Shown here: piece after piece, positions 1 through 10,818 of the stretch
Position numbering within the stretch: position 1 is the stretch's first letter
How the letters are laid out: each line of letters begins with the position of its first letter
Assembly (NCBI RefSeq): GCF_001949145.1
Contig: NW_019091586.1
Coordinates: 159,160 to 221,159, forward strand
Length of the DNA: 62,000 nucleotides
Reading direction: 5' to 3'
Source: Acanthaster planci
Lineage: Eukaryota; Echinodermata; Asteroidea; Valvatida; Acanthasteridae
Made by a program: the position numbers and the translations under genes
Notes under the pieces: model-generated
Database searches by the model: none
What the model was told of the DNA's origin: nothing
Seen by the model: the letters and a program-made list of their open reading frames with translations, nothing else

Positions 1-932
1 TTTTTGTCTGCTTTGCCCCCAGATTGGTGCCCCTGAATCTACAGAGAGGATCCTGGGCCATACTGACAAAATCCCACCATTTCTTGGCCCACAAATAGGG
101 AAATTTTTCATTACAAATCCAAATTACATTAACCGTTTTATTTTTCCGAAGCATTGATTTTGTGCCATGCCTCAAAAAATAATGAAAAATGTGTTTTTTA
201 AATTACCGCCAAATTTTATTTTTCAACTAAAAAAAAATAGTGTTGCCAAATTTGATCAATATCTATTAAAAATGAGTTTTCGTGGTTATAAAAACTAGAT
301 TCATATAAACTAAAAGACTGTCCTAATTAGTTGATTTCACTCAAAAACTGGGAATCCGCCGGATAAAACTTTTTTGTAAAGTTTAAAGTTTAAATATGAA
401 ACAATTTTTTGCGCCAAATCATGAGAATGCACACATATTGTAATGGAAAAACATGTCACATAGGCCTATCTCATCTAATAAAACTTAATTCTTAGAGTCA
501 GGAATTATTGCTTTGTCAAGCGTTTGACAAATGACAGGATACCCTTTCACCATACTCTTGTACGGGCAGACTTTGAGTAACATTCTTGTACCGGCGAGTC
601 ACGGGTCAAGTGCAGTCGTGTATGTCTATTTACAGAACATGCGTACCCTTGACCTTTACCCGTGCATGCACATATGGTGGGGCGGACGCGACAACTTTGA
701 CGTCTCGCTACCGCACTGGAAGTGATGAACAGGAAATGTCACCGATTTAACGATTCTGCCTTATGAAAATTCGAACGAAATCGGTACAATCTAACAGAGA
801 ATCGTCATCCTCGTGTTGGATGTACTATTTTGGTCATAAAAATGGATACAACAATGGCTTTGAATTTTTATACACCAGTCGGTGATTCAAAAGAACTGTT
901 TTTTTGTTTTTTTTTTTCAGGTTTTATCCGGA

Positions 933-1110
933 GAATACGGCCGTTTCACAATAGTGCGCCACCAAGAGTTTGCAACGCGTTGGCCAATCACAATGCGCGA
1001 AATTCGTCGACCCAATGCGCGTTTGGAAAGGGTCGACAAATTTCGCGCGTTATGATTGGCACACGTGTTGCAAACTCTTGGTGGCGCATTATTGTGAATC
1101 GCCCGTATTC
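933..1110. repeat. Palindromic MITE, family A copy 1
   Basis: Two arms of about 85 bp form an imperfect hairpin. The outer ends read GAATACGG and, on the other strand, GAATACGGGC. Both arms carry the block GTTTGCAAC followed by a CCAATCA segment, and both reach a GTCGAC near the centre. The element has no coding capacity. Copies of the same sequence lie at 46080-46192 (one arm mostly lost) and 49981-50144, which shows it is a dispersed element and not a local hairpin. I see no clear target-site duplication. Confidence 0.85.
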
Positions 1111-2486
1111 AAAATAAATGCTTGAAATCAATGCATTAAGGGTTAATCTTTCTTCTTTTCAGAAAACTTATTTTCTATTAAAAATTGATTGATGAAATTA
1201 GTGCGAAATGGTGAAAAATGACAAAGGAATGTTTTTGTTGGGATTCATTTGAAGAGATTCTGACTTGAATAGAGCCTAAAAGTATAAAGGTCACGCAGCG
1301 AGCTTCCAGAACCCTCGCGCTGTCCGCCTATGGGTATTTTATCGAAAGTGATAAAACGGTCCAAAGTAATTTTTGGAAGAATAATTCCTAATTAAAACTA
1401 CCCCATGAAACACTCATGTTGGAATTTTACGTTTATCTTCCTCAAGTAGTATTCAGGAAAAGTCACCTACAGAGGGGTAAAAAGCGAAGTTTCTCAATGA
1501 CCTTTCACGTTCGGCGATATCGACGTCTGCATGTTCGTGCACGAATTGTTTTCACTACCTGTATACAGAAAACGAAATTGTACAACGTTGCAAAGATTTA
1601 CCTACTTGCAGTCGATGGGTTCCAGATTCCGTTGAGTTGGCATCACGCAGTTGTTGTCAACAAAGGTTAGATAAAATATTAGAATGTTTGTAATTGAAGT
1701 AGAAGAGTGGTTTAAGTTTATTACCTGATGATTATGAAACTGTATCAAATATTTTGATCTGTTTTTATGTCAGCTTGTACTGACGGACTACCATGACATT
1801 TCAAACTGTTAATGTTCATCTTCGTACGAGACTGCCTCTTTGCACTGTTCTTTGTGTATTTTAGATTTTCGGAAGTGATGGGTCAATTTTTGGCAGGATA
1901 TTTTTCTTTTAGGTACGGTGATTTTTGAGTTTCTATAAATTGATATAAAAGAAAATATTTCCCAAAGCCACTTTTCCGAGTTGGATTTTTTAAAAGAAGT
2001 GACTGAACGAAAACATATTACAAATTCTAAAATCTGTGCACGTTATTTTTCTATCCAAGGGTTCCAGAAGCGCGCCATCAGGGGTCAACTTTCAGGCTCT
2101 GTTACTTTAGCCGTACAAGAGGGCACTGTGTTAAAACCAAATTCAGAGCGATATGGATTCTATCATGCATGACTATTACATCCATCCTTTGAGGAAAATA
2201 TGCTCGTAACGCACATGTAATAAGTATCTATTTCGCTAACCTATTCTGAGACTTGGCACATCAGTCTCATTGATAATCAATCATTTAACTGATAAATTTA
2301 TGATTCTGTGAAATATTGAAGTTTTAATATTAAAGTATTAAAGTCTTTTTTTAAACTTCTGCCTCACATCAAAATTATAAACATAATACTGTAGTATCTA
2401 ACATTCTTCTGGCGGGATTTCTTTTTTTCAAAATCGTTTTTGCGATCAGACCTTCACCCTCATTAACCCTTAACCGCCCACTTTAA

Positions 2487-3087
2487 CCCTCAAAGAGCCT
2501 GGGGGCAGAATCCCCCCCCCCCGTTGATTTTTGCTTATAGCATCTCCGGGATTAGCTTCTGTGTGCTAATACTTTATGACAATTTTTTTCCAATTAGCCT
2601 CATTTTGACCCCAAATTTATGAAAATTGGACGTGGCGTTCTCTCTCAGTGAAGAATTTTAGGAGGCAGGGTGAAGTATGATGTGAAATTTACCATTGACA
2701 TTGTACAAAGGGCGGAGTGGTTTCCTTTTGTCAGGAAGTTTCTTGCTTTGGGGAAGGTCTATCGAAATGGCTTAATTGGCCATTTATTGATAAATTATAA
2801 TGACGATTTTAATGACATTGATACTAATTAGTATTATGTCTACCCTAAATTTATTATACACGTACTTGCAATTAGAACAAAAAAAAGTCATGAATAATTA
2901 ATGAGTCATAATTATGCAAAAACTCAATTAATTTGCATATAATTTCACACAGATGATTAGTATATGTATGCCTCTATGACACTGCCAAATTTCATTCAAA
3001 TACATCATCTTATGGCTGGGATTTGGGGGGGCTTCTTCCGCCCCCCCCGGCTGTAACAAGGTAGGAAAAAAAGCGGCTCTTTGAGGG
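2487..3087. mobile_element. piggyBac-like non-autonomous element (MITE)
   Basis: The element starts with CCCTCAAAGAGCC and ends with its exact reverse complement, GGCTCTTTGAGGG, and is flanked on both sides by TTAA (2483-2486 and 3088-3091). TTAA target duplication with CCC...GGG ends is the signature of piggyBac transposons. Inside each end there is a C-rich or G-rich tract (2510-2521, 3026-3050) that extends the inverted similarity imperfectly. The 601-bp interior has no open frame worth calling, so it would need a transposase from elsewhere. Confidence 0.85.
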
Positions 3088-4317
3088 TTAAGAAAAATGC
3101 GATTGTTTGTGTACCTTTTTCTAAGTAAAAGTCTCAATAATTCAGCAAGTTTGATTGGTTAAGGGTTGTCACGTACACGTGTAGACATGGTTGACGAATG
3201 GATAATGAATTCACAGTGTATGCGCCTCTTTAATTCAAACAGGGCACTAAAGAACTGCACGTCCATTAACAACTCCCATGTCGTTCAACCATCCCCCGAC
3301 CCTCTATCTGAAGCTATCAAGTTACTCCGCTCCAGGTACAACATGCAGAAACAAAAGCAGAAATCTTGCAAGAGCATTGTGTCCACTGTATCATAAAGTT
3401 GACCTCTGTTTGAGAAGTATTGAACACGTAACACATTGTACAAGTTAAAGGTAAAACGTTGCAGCTCATGGTGAATGACAACTTGAAGTGGAAGGATTAT
3501 GTTGGGGGTTTGAGAGGTCATTTTGGGGGGAATTGATTGCACTAGGTTGGCCTAACACGGAAAATCTTCCCTTTGGCTGTCAAGAGCAGACAAGTTCAGC
3601 CCCCCAAAAAATGATGCAAGAGGCTTTTTTTTTTTTAGGGTAAGCTTGAATTGGCACCAGCGACTGCCCCTACTCTAGTCAGAGCAGGCCGCTTAGGGAC
3701 CGTTAACGACCTATAAATACCTCTACTGGTGTTTAAAATATAGGACGGGCATGCAGCGTGCAGGAACAACATACAGGCACTGCAGTTATATTCAGTTCAT
3801 GTTGCGGGCCAGGATTCCAGCCCGACTCGCGCGCGAGCACACCACATGCATGTGGGCCAAGCGCAGGCCAACGACGTGGATAGCTTTACCGACGTGTGCC
3901 GGAAATTTCTAGAAGAGAAGGCCGCGATTTCTGCCTGGTCTGGAAGGGGAAGAACATAAGATTTATTCTGTAAAGTTTGTGGCATCCTTCGCTTGCATAT
4001 TTGTGTGCCACGATTGTGCCAGGATTGATGTGATACAGGGCCACGTACGGTAAGCGCATCATGGACGGCCTTATAGAATACACCGCGGCGAGTTGACAGT
4101 ATATGCACCGCCATGACAGTCACAATCGTTTAAGTTTGTGAGCCAAGGTGAAGGTGAGTGCGAATCACTAGTACTGATGAGGCCATATGCACTTACAGTA
4201 GCACGTTTTACGTCAAGCTTGATGGGCGTGGCTCGGGTTGGGATAAGAGGTGTGCATGTGGTAAAAACTGTGTATACTCATCTGTTTGTAACACACCTCA
4301 ACTACACAACCATCTCA

Positions 4318-4600
4318 GAGCGGGTTAGTGTAGCAGATCTTTCCTCGCTTTGCACCTACCAATGAGGTCCGGGTTCAAGTCCCAGCTTGGCCCAGGCTTT
4401 AAGTGCATTTGGTTTCCAGTAGGTACTCGCTCTCGCAGGTTTTCTCCGATTACTCCGACGGTTTCCTCCTCCCTCTAAACCAGACCTTCTTCCTAACTCC
4501 GTAATGTGATAAACGTATAGTAAATGACGCGAATAGCCCGAGTAGCTGAAAACGCCATTATGACAAAACATAACAACCAACTTGGACAATACTGCATCTT
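4318..4600 (+). mobile_element. tRNA-derived SINE
   Basis: An A-box-like sequence TAGTGTAGCAGA (4326-4337) and a perfect B box GGTTCAAGTCC (4372-4382) sit at normal tRNA spacing, so an RNA polymerase III promoter is evident. Downstream is a pyrimidine-rich body with the phrases TTTTCTCCGATTACTCCG and GTTTCCTCC, which resemble the conserved core of widespread tRNA-derived SINEs of marine animals. The sequence does not fold as an intact tRNA. A more diverged relative lies at 57885-58150. Confidence 0.7.
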
Positions 4601-6565
4601 TAAGGGTAGGCCTACTGTTTTATATTAGTATAGGCTTTTTTCACTCGATCGTAAGTACAATGTAGAATCACATGCAGTTGTATCACTGATTTATTCCTGA
4701 ATATCTTTCCTGTATTGGAATGTATGAACAACAAACAACACATGCTTCTGTTAACTGGAAACAAAATGTTCAAAATTCAAACAACGCACGTGCACCTTTA
4801 TAGTCTGACCTTTAGTTCACACGCAGCGTGGAGTTAACACACAAGAATATTAAAATGCCTACCATATAATGTATATGGTTTACAAAATCCATTCTGTTAC
4901 TTCACAGACGCGAACTTAACTTCGACAGGGTGGATCATGAGTCGGTTTGCCCAAAGATTGTAACAGGAAATAGCCGTTGAGACCGTGTTCAGTTAACGGT
5001 GTTCACGCACGTACGTAGAAGTGAGTCGCTAGTGCCCCGGCAGTGCCCGGCACATTTTTGGCGCGCGCCACATTCTCAAGATTTTTCTTCCACTCCAGCG
5101 CGCGAAACCAAATCTCATCTGGCTACTTTTATCTTTCCACGGTGATTCAAAACACAATTTACGGGCCAACAGCGACGGGTACATAAAGTAGTCTGATCTT
5201 AAGCTCGATGAAATTATTACTAAATTGTTTATCATAAATCAAAGGACGATTTACCAGCTAGATATTAATAAATGATGCGCCCGAGAATCTTAGGACTCAT
5301 TCATGAAACGGAATGCATTTTAATGTTTTATAATATTTATGGTTTCTCTCTCCCCCAGCGCCATATAATCTCATAGAAAACACGACACATAGTCAAGCTA
5401 TGTCTTGTCTTGGCCTATATTAGCCGTAGAATTGAACCTCCCTAGAAACAGGAAGTCATGCGTTCTAGTCCCACGTTTGATGACCTGATGTATCATTGAC
5501 CATTTTGTGACTGGAATACAACGAATAGATCGTTCGATGTCCCAATAGTCTACAACATAGACTTGGAATACGATGTTTCATTTTCGTTATTCTATATGAG
5601 CAAAAAGAAAAAAATTGTAAATGTTTCAACTTAATAATCGTGTGACGTTTCTTTCACATCATCTCCCATACATTTACTGCATTGCATATGAATTGCGACA
5701 GTGGCCAGTTGAAATAACTACAATATTAATGAAATAAAGTTTTCAAAATTTATTGCCTCCCCATCTCCAGGGCAGAACTCTGCAAGATGACGATGACGCT
5801 GTCAAAATGCTTTCCACAAATATAACATACCTTCAATGAAGGTCTCCAAACATGTCCTCAGAGTACACAGATTGCAGAGTGAAGTAACTTTAAGCAAGGT
5901 TTCCTCATGCTGTCTCTATCTGTCATTATGTCAGAACACATTGCAGATTTCTTTACTCCCTAAGGCGATGTTTTGGGGGAACGTCAAAACAAACGACTCA
6001 AGCAAATCGACGACGAGATACAAACACTGTACCAGTTCGCAAAATGGGTTTTGAAAGTAATGCCCTGATTGCCATTTAATGAATTCTGTTGCCATTGGGG
6101 TAATAATCAGTTAGCCGTCGTTTCAAATTAATAAGGTTGGATATAAGCGAATTTGATGAAAGCCATATTTAGTTGTTTTGTCAACCTACATTTCTTTTCC
6201 TAGAGAATGGTGTCATTTTTTTCCAAATGGCGAATGGGGATTCTTATGTAGGCCTTTATCGTTTGATGCGCATCGGACTGGTTTTGGGTTTTTCAGTTGA
6301 AAACAAAGAAATTAGTGTAAGCCTACAATTTAGGCATGTTCTGGGCATTATTCTTCTTACGGCCTCCCCATTTTGCCGTTATCATATGGTAATGTTTTTA
6401 TTGTCAGTGTCCTTTCTGTCATTCACACGGTCCTGGCTGTCGCAGTTGACATTATCGTCTCCAGTTTCACATCTTTTAAAGTGCCTGAGACTGTATAGCT
6501 TGGCAGAACTTATGATGCATTCATCAGATGGAACGCTGCAGTCAACAGTAGCCTCGTGTCACCAT

Positions 6566-7452
6566 GGAGGAAGGACACAGAAGGAGTTGTATCGCACGCA
6601 CTTCAGAGCGCCCAATGATGGTCGCCGCCGCGTCTGACGAATAATAAAAAACGTTCCAAAAATGCCTTATTGCTGCCTGCATCTTAGCCAGACAAGCGGG
6701 GCCAGTAATATCCTGGCAATACTTGTAGTTTTTTGCTTGCAATTAAATACAAACTATCGATGTGACCAGGAAATAGAGAGAGAAAAATTCCTGATATTAG
6801 ACCTACGTTTGCCATCATAAATGAACTTTTAAAATTTTGACACACTGTTTCACTATCCATGCAATGTTTGTAATTCTAGTCTCCTCCGTCCAATACATCA
6901 GTGTTCAAAGAATAGGTACGAATTTGGCTAAGACTGGCCATCAAAATCTTCACTACTTCTGGAAAGCTCAGTTCATTAGGAACAAATGCGCTATTTCATC
7001 ACAGGGAGTGATCGTGAAATCTCATAAAATACGCCTTTGTAAAAATGCCATAATAAAAATTATTCAAACAAAACACAAAATCTTACAAAGAGCTTGGCTA
7101 TTTATTCCAAAAAGAAGTCCAGAAGAAAGCGTTCGATAAGGGCAACAACTGCACATGAACACTTCGGGTACACAGCCTATTAAAAGCAACTACGCAAGCA
7201 CTAAATTTGATGTTGTTGTCGGATCATATCAAGCACCAACGATGACATGAATATTCAACTTCCTATACTGCAGTACACAACGTTTTAGGGATGCAGATTA
7301 TCAACGAAAAATTTCGGCGACGATCATAGGGTACAAAGAGGGCTTATGGTTGCAAAACAGGTGGTGAGTAGCAGGCGTGCGCTGCGCTCTGGCTATGGAC
7401 ATACCGGGTATTCCAGAAAGCGGTATTTCAAACTCCTTCTGTGTCCTTCCTC
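6566..7452. repeat. Inverted pair of a 22-bp block about 0.85 kb apart
   Basis: The block GAGGAAGGACACAGAAGGAG occurs near 6568-6587, and its reverse complement occurs at 7433-7452. Similarity continues weakly outward (GTGTCACC on one side, GGTGACATC on the other strand). This could mark the ends of an old transposon, but no target duplication or coding region was found. Confidence 0.5.
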
Positions 7453-8670
7453 TATGATGTCACCGAGCACAAACTTCCAGATTTTCTGTTGTGCAAAATA
7501 TGTGTGCATCGATTCGTTAGCTGTTAAACGACACCGATTCATCGTTTGCCCAAACATGTCTTAAATCAAGACAGGGCGACGACCCTTGCAGAACCAGAAA
7601 CGAGCTGACAACTGGAGCTTATCACTTTCATTGAGTCATAAACTATCACTGATGACAGCGCCTGCCAAGCATTTCCAACCTTTGCAACCTCGTGTCTTCT
7701 TACTTGGTGATTAAGGTCGTTGCAAGTCTTCACAGACCTTATACATTTGAAATACAGTGCTTGTTTATTGCACTTGTTTTTGTTTTTCCTTGTAGGTTAT
7801 TTGCTTGCATTGCTTGTTGTAGCTGTACTTGTCCACAGATTGGGGACAAGAAGCTTCGCTTCACCCCATACCTATAAGGCCAATTTTTTGACTACGGATT
7901 TTCTTGATTTATAATAAGTACCTGTCACTCCAGTTTATTATATATGCAGTTATCGAACTTATTTTGTGTGCTACTTATTTAGAAAGAGCGTTGAATATAA
8001 TTTTAGTTTGTCTAAAAGAATTGCTTCTTGAGTGTTCTTAAAACGCCATTTATTAAAGCTTGGCTTCTTGTGTACTGTGTTGAGTATTTATGCATTTATT
8101 ACTGCGTACATGTACATGGTATAATTAAACCAGGCAAGCATGATGTCCGTATACATGTACAAGTACATCGCAACCATGGGCGGTTCCGCCGCGCCGCCCT
8201 GATCACTCTTGTGTGCAGTCTGTACAGAGTCTTTTTTACAACATTAATTGTCCGACTATCACAAAGGACAATATGCAGAGCTATTTTTGAAGCTGCAGAC
8301 GGATCATAAGCTGACACAAGGCTGAGTTTTCACAAAGGCATCTGGTCGGGCTTTTGCATAGTAATTATTTGGCTGCATCCGAATCTGTTGTCTGGAGCCA
8401 AGTCTAGGTCCTCGCCCCATTGGAAATAGGCGGAGACACGCTGACAGTAGACGTAGCCGTAGCTCTGAAAACCCGCTTCGGACACCGTCTTACATCCCCT
8501 TAATACTAGAACTGCGAAGCATCGTTGTCGATAGAAAGCACTTCCCTGTTAGTATGGGACCAGAAAGACAGACCTCTTGTTTTCAGACTGGTCCCCCCCC
8601 CACTGAATTGTCAGATACAGTGGATTGAAGGAACCAGGAACCGACTTGAATATAGCTCTTGGTGAAATAC

Positions 8671-8930
8671 TGTGTCCGAATAGACAGATTGCACCTGCTA
8701 AGTCACGTGACCTGTAGTGGTATCAAAAATCAACAAACACGTCCCCCCGTAGCGAAATGTGTCATAAGTGTCATTTACAAAACAAATAAAGCCAACAGTC
8801 GGTGCAATACTCAGAATACTGGTCGGCTGCGTACAAAAACTGGTTTCAGTTTTTGGTAAACAACACTTAAAACACACTTTGCTATGTGAGTAATAGCCGC
8901 CATAGGTCACATGACTTAGCGGACACAATT
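8671..8930. repeat. Hairpin MITE with CACGTGACCT-type termini
   Basis: Both ends carry GTGTCCG and CTAAGTCA(C/T)GTGACCT in opposite orientation, and the arms stay alignable for about 100 bp inward (AGCGAAATGTGT against AGCAAAGTGTGT). The left arm has an insertion of about 20 bp between GTGTCCG and CTAAGTC. There is no open reading frame, so it is a non-autonomous DNA transposon remnant or an inverted duplication. Confidence 0.75.
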
Positions 8931-10796
8931 GGTCTACTATAGCCTACATAGGTATGTCTTTGGCTAGTAGTAGCACTACTTTGGAAAATAAGTACAGCCA
9001 ATAGCTGGCGGTAACTGTAGGCCCATGTATTATTTCTAGCCATATCCACATCAAAAACTCAAAAGGGCTTACTGGACTAGAAGCATAATAATCAGTCCTA
9101 TCAATATAATTTATTAATTTAAACGAGAAAATGATAAGAAATGTGAGCCATAGAAAAATACGATGGACACTCAGACAGCACATGAGCTTCACAATGATTT
9201 TGCGAAAGTTTTTTTCTCTATAATTTGTTAATGAATTTTACTGCTCTCAAAGAGTTCCCCCTGTGAAATCCTTACACCCTAGGTGTCACTCCCGTTTAGC
9301 ATTTTGAAATGTACACTGATATACGTGTATGCCCCCTTCCAAAACTTGTGCAACCCCCAGTGGCCTCCTTGGAGATTTCTGCATAGTTAGGCCTCAGCTC
9401 CTAAGTGATTGGTTTTGTCTGAACTTTTGATGGTTTGCTTGGACGAAGCCGACGTGAGCAGCCTGTGCGCGGCATCATCTCTCACCAAGGTCTCCTGACT
9501 CTGGGCGGACAATATACCAGCGGAAGACATGCCGGCACATCGCCCCTAGAGACCGCAGGATACAGTAATGCCTGACAGCCTCCGTTGATGAGCAACGAGG
9601 ACATGCAGCCTGGTGATTCAGGCCCGCTGCTGCTGTCTATTAAAATGCTTCAGTGTTAACATCATGTCTTTATTGACTGTAATGATTCACACCCGTGGAG
9701 TATACTTCTTCAACAAAGTCTCTGGCGATCGGGCGATATTGCATTCTGACAAAAAGTGAATCCGGGTGGCATACTGGTGTCGTATGATGTCGATCGTGAT
9801 GCATTTGGTGTATATGTCGATTATGGTTTGAAGTTGAAGATTTGCGTGTTGCTGGACTGTTAGTAGGATAATTAGGCTAAGCGTTCTGGCCACTTGTAAT
9901 AAATTGCTCGCGCATGACTCAACGCTGCCCTGAGCTTCCTACGACCTATAGATGGATTTCACAATAGCGCCATCTGCGCATATCCACATCGAAACCGAGG
10001 CTCTCTGGTTGAACTTGCTCGCGCGCGCTCGCAGAGTCGACACAGTACATGCAGTATCCGGTTCGTAAGTGTGGTGCCACTTCAATTTAAACCACGCCCA
10101 CTGCACAAGATAAACGACCATCGCAGGTACGTTAGTTTGCAGTAAATTGCCATTATTTTATTTTGATTTCACGTATCGAGTCATCCTGAAAGACTCTTCC
10201 ACAAAAATTTGCAGCCTGAAAAGTCTGAATTTAACATACCTTTATGTATTTTGTGTCTTGACTCCTTACTTTCAATCGTCTGATCGTATTAAAAATTGAA
10301 TCTGACACATACAGCCTCGTTTTCAAACGCGAAAGTGCGCAGATTGACTCCAAAAGCGTCGTATTGGGATCCCTTTATGACACTTTCGGCAGAGAGCCTT
10401 CTGCACAAGGATGCAGCACTGTTGCTCTCTGGTGGGAGTGGAGCCTTACTTTCGAATAATAAAGTTCGCTGCGGCCAAGAAGGAAGACCAGTCACGTTAA
10501 AATCTTTTCACCGAACCCGCGGCTGAGCACTTAAAAATGGTTGATTTTCTCTAACGTTGGTTAAATTACAAATGCCCTTTGGAAATCTGTGTCTAGACAC
10601 AAAATAAAAATTCGTGTCGATATTTGTCACTGGATTATAAAGACGTTGGTTAAATTACAGAACTTTGCATAAGATTTTTTTCGTATGTCCATGCTTTTAT
10701 ATGGTTTTTCTTTTCAAGTTCCAGAACATGTTCAAATTAAACTGTGTCCGTGTATTTTATGTATTCTTATTGTGTTACTCCGTAATGGTATTTTAG

Positions 10797-10818
10797 GTTG
10801 CGTAGATCCAAGTCCAAG
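10797..10818 (+). other. Probable 5' UTR end of the TRIM gene after a splice acceptor
   Basis: A T-rich stretch ending in TATTTTAG (10789-10796) directly precedes the 22 bases before the TRIM start codon. The sequence reads like a 3' splice site, so the coding region probably begins a few bases into the second exon, with a non-coding first exon further upstream. Confidence 0.45.

Larger units (their letters stand above)
1..10795. other. Gene-poor left flank
   Basis: No reading frame here has both recognisable protein content and splice sites that join it to a neighbour. The longest one (6173-6637) has no domain-like pattern. The interval is AT-rich with short homopolymer runs and several inverted-repeat elements, listed separately. 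The last kilobase has a CpG-richer patch near 10000-10060 and could hold the promoter and non-coding first exon of the TRIM gene, but I could not place a transcription start. Confidence 0.6.

Noticed and set aside
3797-4123. 108-residue minus-strand frame
   Set aside because: No domain, no splice continuation and no codon bias comparable with the real exons.
4318-4400. Functional tRNA gene
   Set aside because: A and B boxes are present but the flanks do not form acceptor, anticodon and T stems; the sequence continues as a SINE body.
6173-6637. 154-residue open frame on the plus strand
   Set aside because: Hydrophobic stretches come from T-rich DNA. It overlaps one end of the inverted repeat pair and has no recognisable motif.
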